This document shows, piece by piece, positions 18,058-25,595 of a stretch of DNA of 42,556 bases. The DNA comes from Candidatus Aminicenantota bacterium. GTDB taxonomy: Bacteria; Acidobacteriota; Aminicenantia; UBA2199. The stretch spans positions 1 through 42,556 of the forward strand of contig JAUWQW010000008.1 of assembly GCA_030610885.1 (NCBI GenBank), read 5' to 3'. Numbering within the stretch: position 1 is the first letter of the stretch; the number at the start of each line of letters is the position of its first letter. The position numbers were made by a program, and so were the translations under genes. The notes below the pieces were generated by a model. It searched no databases. It was not told the origin of the DNA and worked only from the letters and a program-made list of their open reading frames with translations.

Positions 18058-19593
18058 TTATTCCCATTCAATTGTTCCTGGTGGTTTTGAGGTTAAATCA
18101 TATGTCACTCTATTTATACCTTTAACTTCATTTACAACTCTGTTAGCAACTTTTTTTAAAAAATCATATGGAGCAGGATACCAATCAGCAGTCATTCCAT
18201 CAATGCTTTCAACCATTCTAACTACAGCTACATTTTCATATGTCCTAACATCTCCCATAACTCCAACGCTTTTAACTGGTAAAAGAATAACAAATGCCTG
18301 CCATACCTTATTATAGATTTTAAAATTATTTAATTCTTCTATTAATATTTCATCAGCAGATTGTAATTTTTTCACTTTATCTTCTGTTACTTCTCCAATT
18401 ATTCTCACTGCTAAACCGGGTCCTGGGAAAGGATGGCGATTAACAAATATTTCACTAAGACCAAGCTTTCTTCCAACCTCTCTTACTTCATCTTTGAATA
18501 ATTCCCTAAACGGCTCAATGATTTTCCATTCTATATTTTCAGGAAGACCACCAACATTGTGATGGCTTTTTATTTTCGCAGAAGGTCCGCTAACGGGATT
18601 TGATTCAATAACATCTGTATATAGTGTACCTTGAGCAAAAAAATCGGTTTTCCCAATTTTTCTTTCTACTGTTTTAAATGTATCGATAAATGTTTTGCCT
18701 ATTATTTTTCTTTTTTTTTCAGGAGACCTGATTTTTTTTAAATTTTTCAGAAAGATCTTAGAAGCATCTATTCCATAGACTTTAAGATTGAGCTGATTTC
18801 TAAATTTATTCATTAAATCTTTATGCTCATTTTTTCTAAGAAGTCCTGTATCAATAAAAACTGGTATTAATTGATTACCAATTGATTTTCTTAGTAATAA
18901 GGCAAGAACTGTAGAATCAACCCCTCCACTTAATCCGAGTATAACTTTTTGAGTTCCAACGCTTTTTCTGATTTTTAACATAGATGATTTAATAAAATCC
19001 TCCATATTCCAATCAGATTTTAGATTTGAAATTTCAAATAAAAAATTATAAATGATTTTTTTTCCTTCCTGAGTATGAGCAACCTCAGGATGAAATTGAA
19101 CTCCAAATATATTTCTTTTATTTGATTCAATAACAGAGATTTCTGTATTTTTTGTTTTACCAGTTACAATGAAATCTTTAGGGTATTGAGATATTTTGTC
19201 TCCGTGACTCATCCAGATCTTTGAATTGTTCTTTATATTTTTAAGAAGTTTACTTGTTCTTACGATTTCTAAGTTTGCTAGACCATATTCTCTGTTTTTT
19301 GCAGATTCAACTTTCATATTAAAAAGATATGCTATTAATTGAAGACCATAACAGATTCCTAAAATTGGTATTCCTAATTCCAGAACAGCAGGTTCTATTT
19401 TAGGGGAATTTTTCTCATAAACACTTGAAGGCCCTCCTGAAAGGATAATTGCACCTGGCTGAAAGTTCTTTATCTTTTCTATGTTTACATTGAATGGCAT
19501 GATTTCAGAGTAGATCTTTAATTCCCTTACTCTTCTTGCAATCAGTTTAGTATATTGAGATCCAAAATCTAAAATCAAAACACTATTTTTCAT
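18058..19593 (-). CDS. guaA: GMP synthase (glutamine-hydrolysing)
   Basis: This enzyme converts XMP to GMP using ATP and glutamine. The 511-residue protein has a class I amidotransferase domain (nucleophile Cys81 in GICYGLQ, His168 and Glu170 in QFHPE), an ATP-pyrophosphatase domain (LSGGVDSTV, about 221-229) and the C-terminal dimerisation domain ending in the family signature PPGTIEWE. Length and termini are standard. It lies between the PATAN gene and dnaE. A hairpin-forming inverted repeat (19621-19642) stands just upstream of its start. Confidence 0.97.
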   Translation of the reverse strand: MKNSVLILDFGSQYTKLIARRVRELKIYSEIMPFNVNIEKIKNFQPGAIILSGGPSSVYEKNSPKIEPAVLELGIPILGICYGLQLIAYLFNMKVESAKNREYGLANLEIVRTSKLLKNIKNNSKIWMSHGDKISQYPKDFIVTGKTKNTEISVIESNKRNIFGVQFHPEVAHTQEGKKIIYNFLFEISNLKSDWNMEDFIKSSMLKIRKSVGTQKVILGLSGGVDSTVLALLLRKSIGNQLIPVFIDTGLLRKNEHKDLMNKFRNQLNLKVYGIDASKIFLKNLKKIRSPEKKRKIIGKTFIDTFKTVERKIGKTDFFAQGTLYTDVIESNPVSGPSAKIKSHHNVGGLPENIEWKIIEPFRELFKDEVREVGRKLGLSEIFVNRHPFPGPGLAVRIIGEVTEDKVKKLQSADEILIEELNNFKIYNKVWQAFVILLPVKSVGVMGDVRTYENVAVVRMVESIDGMTADWYPAPYDFLKKVANRVVNEVKGINRVTYDLTSKPPGTIEWE

Positions 19594-19620
19594 AACGTAT
19601 GTTCCCGATTTGAGACATAT

Positions 19621-19642
19621 GAAACAACACTTTTATTGTTTC
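19621..19642. repeat. Inverted repeat between the PATAN gene and guaA
   Basis: GAAACAA (19621-19627) and TTGTTTC (19636-19642) form a perfect 7-base inverted repeat with an 8-base gap, placed directly after the PATAN stop codon and 28 bases before the guaA ATG. Read on the forward strand it is followed by a T-rich run, but no forward gene ends here. On the transcribed reverse strand there is no U-tract, so an operator or a processing hairpin fits better than a terminator. Confidence 0.4.
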
Positions 19643-20185
19643 TTATTTTTTAAGTTTTAAGAGTTTGGATGCCATCATTCCAAAAATCATTCTTGATACA
19701 TCGAATATATTAATTCCTGCTTCTTTAGAAATTTCATTTATACTCTTTCTACCATCAATTTTTGAAATTACCATCCATTCTAAAGTTGATAATGAAATTT
19801 TTCTCCTTTCATTCCTATCAACTTCACTGAAAACTGGTATTGAATCCATTGAGCCAACTTTTTTTCTTAACAATTTCCATTCATCAATTCTTTTAGCAGA
19901 TTCCATAAGTAGTGAAGTTACTGATCTTTCTATTGATGCTTTTGTATTAAAACGTCCTTCTTCAAAAACAAATTCACCTTCTTCCCATGAAGTTAATGTA
20001 AACACAGCATCTTCTCCATTGAAATTTTCAACCTCAGCATGATTGATCTCACCTTTATCAATAAATATAAAACCTTTTTCGCCAGTGTTTTTTGTGATAA
20101 TAAATCTACCAGTCTGTTTTGAGTTAGAAACCAGCTGCATAATATCAGCTAAATTCACAGATTTAAGTGACCCACTTAAGCTCAT
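19643..20185 (-). CDS. PATAN/DUF4388-domain protein
   Basis: This is a 180-residue cytoplasmic protein. Residues 1-85 are a PATAN (DUF4388) domain: MSLSGSLKSVNLADIMQLV, then TGRFIITKNTGEKGFIFI and DAVFTLTSWEEGEFVFEEG. The C-terminal part (about 125-180) looks like a winged-helix unit (STLEWMVISKIDGRKSINEI, then a recognition-like helix). PATAN proteins are found in response regulators and in gliding/phototaxis and GTPase-linked signalling; the exact job of stand-alone members is unclear. It heads the guaA-dnaE run and has its own promoter. No Shine-Dalgarno site precedes the ATG. Confidence 0.8.
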   Translation of the reverse strand: MSLSGSLKSVNLADIMQLVSNSKQTGRFIITKNTGEKGFIFIDKGEINHAEVENFNGEDAVFTLTSWEEGEFVFEEGRFNTKASIERSVTSLLMESAKRIDEWKLLRKKVGSMDSIPVFSEVDRNERRKISLSTLEWMVISKIDGRKSINEISKEAGINIFDVSRMIFGMMASKLLKLKK

Positions 20186-20214
20186 TTTTTTAATTTTTGT
20201 TCTTAGTATAGAAT

Positions 20215-20241
20215 ATTATAGGTTTATTACTATTTTGTCAA
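20215..20241 (-). promoter_or_regulatory. Sigma-70 promoter for the PATAN-guaA-dnaE unit
   Basis: On the reverse strand TTGACA (20241-20236), a 15-base spacer and TATAAT (20220-20215). Both boxes are perfect, but the spacer is two bases shorter than ideal; using TAATAT as the -10 gives 17. The predicted start is about 20-23 bases before the ATG. Confidence 0.55.
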
Positions 20242-20292
20242 GGAATTAATTTGCAATTAAAGATTTTTTTATTTTATTTCTTACAATAAAGT

Positions 20293-20360
20293 AATTAGAT
20301 TAGAATTCAAAAAAACCGCTCCGTTTTAATCTGCAAATAACAAAATCAACCAATCTAATT
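20293..20360. repeat. Separated inverted repeat in the divergent mobB/PATAN intergenic region
   Basis: AATTAGATT (20293-20301) and AATCTAATT (20352-20360) are a perfect 9-base inverted pair 50 bases apart. The right arm touches the -35 box of the mobB promoter. It may be paired operator half-sites; in DNA this AT-rich, chance is a real alternative. Confidence 0.25.
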
Positions 20361-20387
20361 GACTAAATATGATTAATATATTAGTAT
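20359..20387 (+). promoter_or_regulatory. Promoter for mobB-AOR, predicted leaderless
   Basis: TTGACT (20359-20364), 17-base spacer, TAGTAT (20382-20387). With the last -10 base at -7, the start point falls on the A of the mobB ATG (20394). No Shine-Dalgarno sequence precedes it. Confidence 0.4.
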
Positions 20388-20393
20388 ATTAAG

Positions 20394-20876
20394 ATGAAAA
20401 TATTTTGTTTTGCAGGCTGGTCTAAAAGCGGAAAAACAACTTTGATTATACAATTGATTGAAGAATTAAAAAAAAAAAATAAGAAGGTTTTAGCAGTAAA
20501 AAATATCCCAAATAAATATAGTTTAGAACCTGAATCAAAAGATACTTTCAAATTTCTTGAATCAGGAGCTGATAAAGTTTATCTCATTGCAAAACAGGAA
20601 ATTTTAAGCATGAAAAAGATAAAAAACGAAAATGAAGCAATAGATATTTTAAAATCAGATTTTAAAAACTTTGATTTTTTAATTCTAGAGGGTTTATATA
20701 TAGAAAACATCCCTTTAATCGAAGTGTTTGATTCAAAAACAAACAATAACCTTAAATTTCCAATTGATAGATTATCAGCAATTGCATCAGATAGAAAATT
20801 AACAAACAAAATCCCATGTTATAAAAGAGATGATATAAATGAGATCATAAAATTTATGGAGAACTATAATGGATAA
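20394..20876 (+). CDS. mobB: Molybdopterin-guanine dinucleotide biosynthesis protein MobB
   Basis: This P-loop GTPase-like protein assists attachment of nucleotide to molybdo-/tungstopterin. The 160 residues begin with FAGWSKSGKTTLI (P-loop G8-T16), then VLAVKN, DTFKFLESGADKV (the MobB-type switch region) and DFLILEGLY, the Walker-B-like strand. The length is normal for a stand-alone MobB. It sits immediately upstream of a 52-residue gene and an AOR, a pterin enzyme, which supports a role in cofactor maturation. No MobA, MoaA or MoeA gene is in the window. Its last codons overlap the next small gene by eight bases. Confidence 0.9.
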   Translation: MKIFCFAGWSKSGKTTLIIQLIEELKKKNKKVLAVKNIPNKYSLEPESKDTFKFLESGADKVYLIAKQEILSMKKIKNENEAIDILKSDFKNFDFLILEGLYIENIPLIEVFDSKTNNNLKFPIDRLSAIASDRKLTNKIPCYKRDDINEIIKFMENYNG

Positions 20877-21027
20877 AAATATTATTTTAAAAATCAATGA
20901 TAAAGAAATATCTTTGAATTTTTTTGTCAAAAACGTATTTATAAATGTTAATGAGGGCTTAATTGAGTCTCTTGATAAATTACCTGAAAATATAGAAAAA
21001 ATTGAGATAAAAATTGAAAAAAAATAA
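20869..21027 (+). CDS. Conserved-looking 52-residue protein between mobB and AOR
   Basis: This small gene encodes 52 residues starting MDKNIILKINDKEISLNFF and ending in a strand-like EKIEIKIEKK. Its ATG lies inside the last codons of mobB (8-base overlap), and its stop is 31 bases before the AOR ATG, so it is in a tight operon. The predicted layout is a beta hairpin (KINDKEISLN), a helix region and a final beta strand. From memory, similar 50-60 residue proteins (KINGxEIxLNxFV..., ending in IEEIEIEI-type strands) occur in other anaerobes and archaea, but I cannot name a family. A role with AOR or its pterin is inferred from position only. Confidence 0.65.
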   Translation: MDKNIILKINDKEISLNFFVKNVFINVNEGLIESLDKLPENIEKIEIKIEKK

Positions 21028-21058
21028 AGGAGATATAAATAAAAAAGGAGAATGAAAC

Positions 21059-23227
21059 ATGGCTAAAAATTATGATATTAATCAATTAAAATCAAAGCAC
21101 AAATTATTGAAAGAATTCAAGTACACACTAAAACCTGTTGAAAGAGGTTATAACAACAGAACTTTATATATTAACCTTTCAAATAATGAGATCAAAGAAA
21201 AACCTGTTTCAGACGAAATGAAGAAAAAATTCATCGGAGGAAAGGGCTTTGCTCTTAAATTATTGTGGGATGCAGTTAATGAAAATACAAAATGGGATTC
21301 TCCTGAAAATGAAATAAATATTGCGGTTGGACCAATTGGAGGAAACACCTCTTATGCAGGAAGTGGAAAATCAATTGTAACTTCAATATCTCCTCTAACC
21401 AATATACCCATTGATAGTAATGTTGGCGGATTTTTTGGACCATATTTTAAATTTTCAGGTTTTGATGCTATTGAAATCCAGGGAAAAGCAAAAAATGAAG
21501 TGATCATTCATATAGATGGTGATAAAGGGATCATTCAGATTTTTGAAGCTCCGGAAGAAGCAATTAACAGTCATATTTTAGCAGAACAGATGATTGATAT
21601 GTTTGCAGAAAATGAGAAGGATAAAATTCATATTTCATCTGTAAGTGCTGGTAAGGGCTCAGACCACTCACATATAGGATGTTTGAATTTTTCATTTTAT
21701 GATGTAAAGAAAAAAGCAGTACGTGTAAAACAAGCAGGAAGAGGGGGTACTGGCACGGTCTTTAGAGATAAAAAATTAAAAGCCCTTGTTGTAAAGTATT
21801 CAAGTTTAAATGCTAATTCAAATAATGTTTTTGATTTATCGAAATTAAAACAAGCTGGACTTAAAATACGAAAGGAATTAAACGAACTTGATGACCAGCA
21901 GTGTAAAATGAGAAAGGTTGGGACATCCCATTTAGCAGAATTAATGAATGAATATGATTTGTTACCTACAATGAATTATAAATTCGGAAGCCACAAACAT
22001 GCTTCAAATATATCTTCTGATGAATTTTACAAATATTACACGCATGGTTATGCTACTGATGGATGTTGGATCGGTTGTGCCATGGCATGTTGTAAAGCTG
22101 TTGAAAATTTCAAACTAAAAACAGGACCATACAAAAACGATAAAGTTATTGTTGATGGACCTGAATATGAAACAATAGGAGGATGCGGTTCAAATTTAGG
22201 AATATTTGATGCTGAAGCTGTGCTTGAAATCAATTTCTATTGTGATACTTATGGTGTTGATACTATATCATTTGGTACAATGACTGCATTTATTATGGAA
22301 TGCTGGGAAAACGGTATACTTGATAAAGATAAAACCGGAGGCCTTGAATTCACATGGGGCAATTCAAAAGACGTTTTTGAACTTCTTCATCAAATTGCAA
22401 GAGGAGAGGGATTTGGTTTAATTGCAGGAAAAGGCATAAGAAAGATGAAAGATCATTTCGAAAAGAATTTCGGAGCAAATAGAAAATTTATGGATGATAT
22501 TGGTATGGAAGCAAAGGGTCTTGAATATTCTGAATATGTGACAAAAGAATCACTCGCAATGCAGGGTGGGTATGGACTTGCTTTAAAAGGACCTCAACAT
22601 GATGAGGCATGGCTTATATTTATGGATATGGTCAACAACCAGATACCTACATTTGAAGATAAAGCCGAAGCCTTGCACTATTTTCCCATGTTCAGAACAT
22701 GGTTCTCATTGCAAGGGTTGTGTAAACTCCCATGGAATGATGTAGAACCAGCTAACAATGCTGAAACAGACGAACCAGCAAAGGTCCCAGAACATGTTCA
22801 AAACTATGTTGATATTTTCAATGCAGTTACTGGAGAGAATATAGACAAAGAAGAATTGATCCTTCAATCAGAAAGGGTCTATAATTTTCAGAGGGTTTTT
22901 AATATAAGGATGGGTTATGGTGATAGAAATCATGATAAAATCCCTTACAGATCAGTTGGTCCGGTTACAGTTGAAGAATATGAATCAAGACAGGAGAGGT
23001 ATGATAAACAATTAAAAGAAAAAATTGGAATTGATCCTAAATATAAAAACACAACAGAAAAAGTAAAAATACTAAGAGAATTCAGGGGACAACAATATGA
23101 ACTATTAACTGATGCAGCTTATAAAAAGAAAGGATGGACAAAAAATGGAACACCAACAATAGAATATCTCAAAAAAATCGGTATGGATCTTCACGAAGTG
23201 ATAGAAGTTGTAAAAAAACATATATAA
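21059..23227 (+). CDS. aor: Tungsten/molybdopterin aldehyde:ferredoxin oxidoreductase family protein
   Basis: AOR-family enzymes oxidise aldehydes (or related substrates) to acids with ferredoxin, or run in reverse, using a bis-pterin tungsten site and one [4Fe-4S] cluster. The protein is 722 residues, longer than the roughly 600 of classical AOR, with about 30 extra residues at the N terminus. The N-terminal domain has LYINLSNNEI and GGKGFALKLLWD; pterin-contact signatures include GRGGTGTVF and DGPEYETIGGCGSNLGIFD. Candidate cluster ligands are Cys336, Cys340, Cys344 and Cys555. The spacing is Cx3Cx3C rather than the usual Cx2Cx3C. The start has a strong AAAGGAGA upstream. It is in one operon with mobB and the 52-residue gene. 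The substrate cannot be read from the sequence. Confidence 0.92.
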   Translation: MAKNYDINQLKSKHKLLKEFKYTLKPVERGYNNRTLYINLSNNEIKEKPVSDEMKKKFIGGKGFALKLLWDAVNENTKWDSPENEINIAVGPIGGNTSYAGSGKSIVTSISPLTNIPIDSNVGGFFGPYFKFSGFDAIEIQGKAKNEVIIHIDGDKGIIQIFEAPEEAINSHILAEQMIDMFAENEKDKIHISSVSAGKGSDHSHIGCLNFSFYDVKKKAVRVKQAGRGGTGTVFRDKKLKALVVKYSSLNANSNNVFDLSKLKQAGLKIRKELNELDDQQCKMRKVGTSHLAELMNEYDLLPTMNYKFGSHKHASNISSDEFYKYYTHGYATDGCWIGCAMACCKAVENFKLKTGPYKNDKVIVDGPEYETIGGCGSNLGIFDAEAVLEINFYCDTYGVDTISFGTMTAFIMECWENGILDKDKTGGLEFTWGNSKDVFELLHQIARGEGFGLIAGKGIRKMKDHFEKNFGANRKFMDDIGMEAKGLEYSEYVTKESLAMQGGYGLALKGPQHDEAWLIFMDMVNNQIPTFEDKAEALHYFPMFRTWFSLQGLCKLPWNDVEPANNAETDEPAKVPEHVQNYVDIFNAVTGENIDKEELILQSERVYNFQRVFNIRMGYGDRNHDKIPYRSVGPVTVEEYESRQERYDKQLKEKIGIDPKYKNTTEKVKILREFRGQQYELLTDAAYKKKGWTKNGTPTIEYLKKIGMDLHEVIEVVKKHI

Positions 23228-23254
23228 ACTAAATATAACTACGATTTTTTAATC

Positions 23255-23917
23255 TTATTTTTTAAAGAAACTTGTTAATTTGGAAATAAAAGAAGTTTTA
23301 GGAACATAACCCGTTTCTTCATTAATTCTCTCTTCTATCTCTTTGATTTTAAAAGCAGTTGCTGTTTTTAAAGGATTTAAATTCTTTGATATCTCAAACA
23401 TAGTAATAGCTTTTTCAAGCTTTCCCGCTCTATAATAATTTTCCCCAAGATAAAAATATGCATCATCATTATCTTTATCAATTTTTATAGCATTAAGAAA
23501 ATATTTTTCAGCAGCATAATAATTTTTTCTTTTCATTAATAAAAAGCCAAGATAAATTAATAATAAAACATTTCTATTATTCATTTTAAATGCATCATCC
23601 AATTTCTCACCAGCTTTTAAATATTCGCGTTTTATAAGAAAATAAATTCCTTGATTGAATATAAATTTAAAAGTAAGATCAGAGGAGTAGTTTGTAAAAT
23701 ATTTTTCATTTCCTATTTTTGAATAATGTTTTATTAAAATTAAATATGATTCATGATACTTAAAAAATTCCTTTTCCAGGTGTTGATCTGATAAAATAAT
23801 TCTTTTAAACTGTTTTTGATCTATTTTTTCAAAATATGCATGGCGTACTTCCTCTACTTTTACACCTTCCCTTAAATTAAAAATACTCAATGCTTTTAGT
23901 ATTAATTCTCTTTCCAT
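23255..23917 (-). CDS. TPR-repeat protein
   Basis: This is a 220-residue cytoplasmic protein. Residues about 85-195 contain at least three TPR units (NVLLLIYLGFLLMKRKNYYA, then AEKYFLNAIKIDKDNDDAYF and YLGENYYRAGKLEKAITMFE). The N-terminal 70 residues are helical and loosely recall a J-domain-like layout (VEEVRHAYFEKIDQKQF), but no HPD motif is present. The tail ends with basic residues. It follows coaE by 22 bases and probably shares its transcript. Its role is unknown beyond likely protein-protein contacts. Confidence 0.7.
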   Translation of the reverse strand: MERELILKALSIFNLREGVKVEEVRHAYFEKIDQKQFKRIILSDQHLEKEFFKYHESYLILIKHYSKIGNEKYFTNYSSDLTFKFIFNQGIYFLIKREYLKAGEKLDDAFKMNNRNVLLLIYLGFLLMKRKNYYAAEKYFLNAIKIDKDNDDAYFYLGENYYRAGKLEKAITMFEISKNLNPLKTATAFKIKEIEERINEETGYVPKTSFISKLTSFFKK

Positions 23918-23939
23918 TTGAAAATCATCTTATCATATC

Positions 23940-24554
23940 TTATTTAATATTCAAATCTTTTTTCATTAAATGGAAAGTTTCCAAAGTTTTTGCCCTTGCA
24001 TTTTCAAAACCTCCAGTTGTATCAATTATATAATTGGCAATCTTTAACTTTTCACTTAAAGGAAACTGAGATTTAATTCTCTTTTCAGCATCTTCGTGGC
24101 TTATCTTGTCTCTTTCCATAAGACGCTTATATTGTTCCTCAGAATTTGTGTAAACTACAATTGTTTTATCGAAATTTTTATAATTCCCAGATTCAACCAA
24201 AAGTGCTGATTCATATATAAAAAAATCATAAATCTCTGTTTCTGCCAAATCCTTAAAAATCATATCCAGTTCTTTAAGTACACGCGGATGAACTATCTTA
24301 TTTATGAAATTTCTTTTCTCTATATCCTCAAATAATATTTTTGCAAACTTATCCTTTTTTATTCCCTTTTTTTCATCATATATATCTTCCCCAAAAACTT
24401 TAATGATTTTCTCTACAAACTCAGAATCAGGAAGGAATATAATTTTTTTTGCAATATCATCAGCACGTAATGTATAACATCCAAGTTCCTTGAAAATATT
24501 GAGTGCAAAAGTCTTCCCAGAACATATTCCGCCGGTTAACCCTATTTTAAACAT
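23940..24554 (-). CDS. coaE: Dephospho-CoA kinase
   Basis: This enzyme phosphorylates the 3'-hydroxyl of dephospho-CoA in the last step of CoA synthesis. The 204 residues begin with GLTGGICSGKT (P-loop G8-T15) and continue with RADDIAKKI, which contains the catalytic Asp region. Also present are IVHPRVLKEL, a FFIYESALLVESG segment (the usual D-x-PLL-x-E position, here with E-SALL) and the lid region RLMERDKISHEDAEKRIKSQ. The length is standard. It has its own sigma-70 promoter, separate from the gene further upstream. Confidence 0.93.
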   Translation of the reverse strand: MFKIGLTGGICSGKTFALNIFKELGCYTLRADDIAKKIIFLPDSEFVEKIIKVFGEDIYDEKKGIKKDKFAKILFEDIEKRNFINKIVHPRVLKELDMIFKDLAETEIYDFFIYESALLVESGNYKNFDKTIVVYTNSEEQYKRLMERDKISHEDAEKRIKSQFPLSEKLKIANYIIDTTGGFENARAKTLETFHLMKKDLNIK

Positions 24555-24570
24555 TTTCCTATTCTCTTAA

Positions 24571-24599
24571 ATTTTAAAGGATGTGAAAATTGTTGTCAA
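24571..24599 (-). promoter_or_regulatory. Sigma-70 promoter for coaE-TPR
   Basis: On the reverse strand TTGACA (24599-24594), 17-base spacer, TAAAAT (24576-24571). The predicted start is near 24564, giving a leader of about 10 bases with AGGAAA before the ATG at 24554. Confidence 0.6.
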
Positions 24600-24623
24600 G
24601 TCAGATTGAATCACATTAATTAA

Positions 24624-25595
24624 TTAAATAATCTCTTTTTCTTCAAAGAAGCGTATAATTCGGTAAACACCCTTTGCATCAATCAACCCTTTCCCAATAT
24701 TTCCCATTTTTGCTCTTTTTTCAAAGGTTAATGAATCTATATATTTAACTAAATCTTTTTTTTTAAAATCTATATTTTTTTTATATTTCAAACCTGCCCC
24801 ATGTTTTTCAAAACTTTCTGCAATAAACTTCTGTTTTTTATCAGAAAATAGACAAACAAATGGAGTACCTGTACTTGCTGCTTTATATGCTGCCATATCC
24901 TCATACAGCAAGGCAATGTCAGATTCAAAAAAAGATCTGGCAATACTTTCTGCTTTTCCAGCAAACTTAATAGAAGGATAAATTCTCTTAAGTACTTTTT
25001 TGTTTGATTTTCTTATACAAATCCCGGGAAATATCTTGATTTCATAATTATAACTGAAAAAAAGATCAACAATCTCTCTTAATTCTCTATATTCGGTGCT
25101 TTCTCCCATAAGTATAAAAATTTTTTTGATTTTTTTTCTGTATTCTCTTTTAATCTTATTGAAATGTCTATATTTGTTGTGAAGAATTGCATAATCTGGT
25201 CCACTCAGAATATGTTTTTCTTTAGCATAAGGAAACAGTTTTTCAATTGATGCATCTATTGTAAAATCAACATCCTGCTGATTTAATCCAAGATCTGTTA
25301 TCTGTATTGTATTGATTCCATTTTTTTTTGCCCATTTCAAAAATTTGATGTCTTCTTTTGCAAAATGTTTTAAGTCAAGTACTATACTTTTAATTTTTTT
25401 TTTGTCTAAGTTTTCAAAATTTTCAAACAAACAAAAATGAAATCTTCTCTCTTTTAAAAAATTTATAATGCTCTTATCATTATTAATACAAAATAAAATT
25501 TCTGTTTTCTTTTTAAGTAAAGATGCAAGATAATAACTTCTATTTAAACGCCAGAAATTTTTTTGAGGAGATGAATCTATTCGAAAAATAAGCAT
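24624..25595 (-). CDS. PseG/SpsG-like glycosyltransferase-fold protein
   Basis: The 323-residue protein has a GT-B-like layout. The first half opens with a Rossmann strand (LIFRIDSSPQKNFW) and RSYYLASLLKK; the second half has KIFILMGESTEYREL, then SIKFAGKAESIARSFFESDIALLYEDMAAYKAASTGTPFVCL, the region that in PseG (UDP-sugar hydrolase for pseudaminic acid) and related enzymes binds the nucleotide sugar. The start is ATG 25595, which overlaps the rocD stop (TGATG); a TTG one codon earlier is less likely. No other nonulosonic-acid genes are nearby, so the true reaction is uncertain. Confidence 0.6.
   Translation of the reverse strand: MLIFRIDSSPQKNFWRLNRSYYLASLLKKKTEILFCINNDKSIINFLKERRFHFCLFENFENLDKKKIKSIVLDLKHFAKEDIKFLKWAKKNGINTIQITDLGLNQQDVDFTIDASIEKLFPYAKEKHILSGPDYAILHNKYRHFNKIKREYRKKIKKIFILMGESTEYRELREIVDLFFSYNYEIKIFPGICIRKSNKKVLKRIYPSIKFAGKAESIARSFFESDIALLYEDMAAYKAASTGTPFVCLFSDKKQKFIAESFEKHGAGLKYKKNIDFKKKDLVKYIDSLTFEKRAKMGNIGKGLIDAKGVYRIIRFFEEKEII

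Noticed and set aside
18042-18071. TTG-initiated N-terminal extension of dnaE overlapping guaA
   Set aside because: It would precede the PHP domain with an atypical Lys-rich leader; ATG 18041 fits the family and the ribosome site better.
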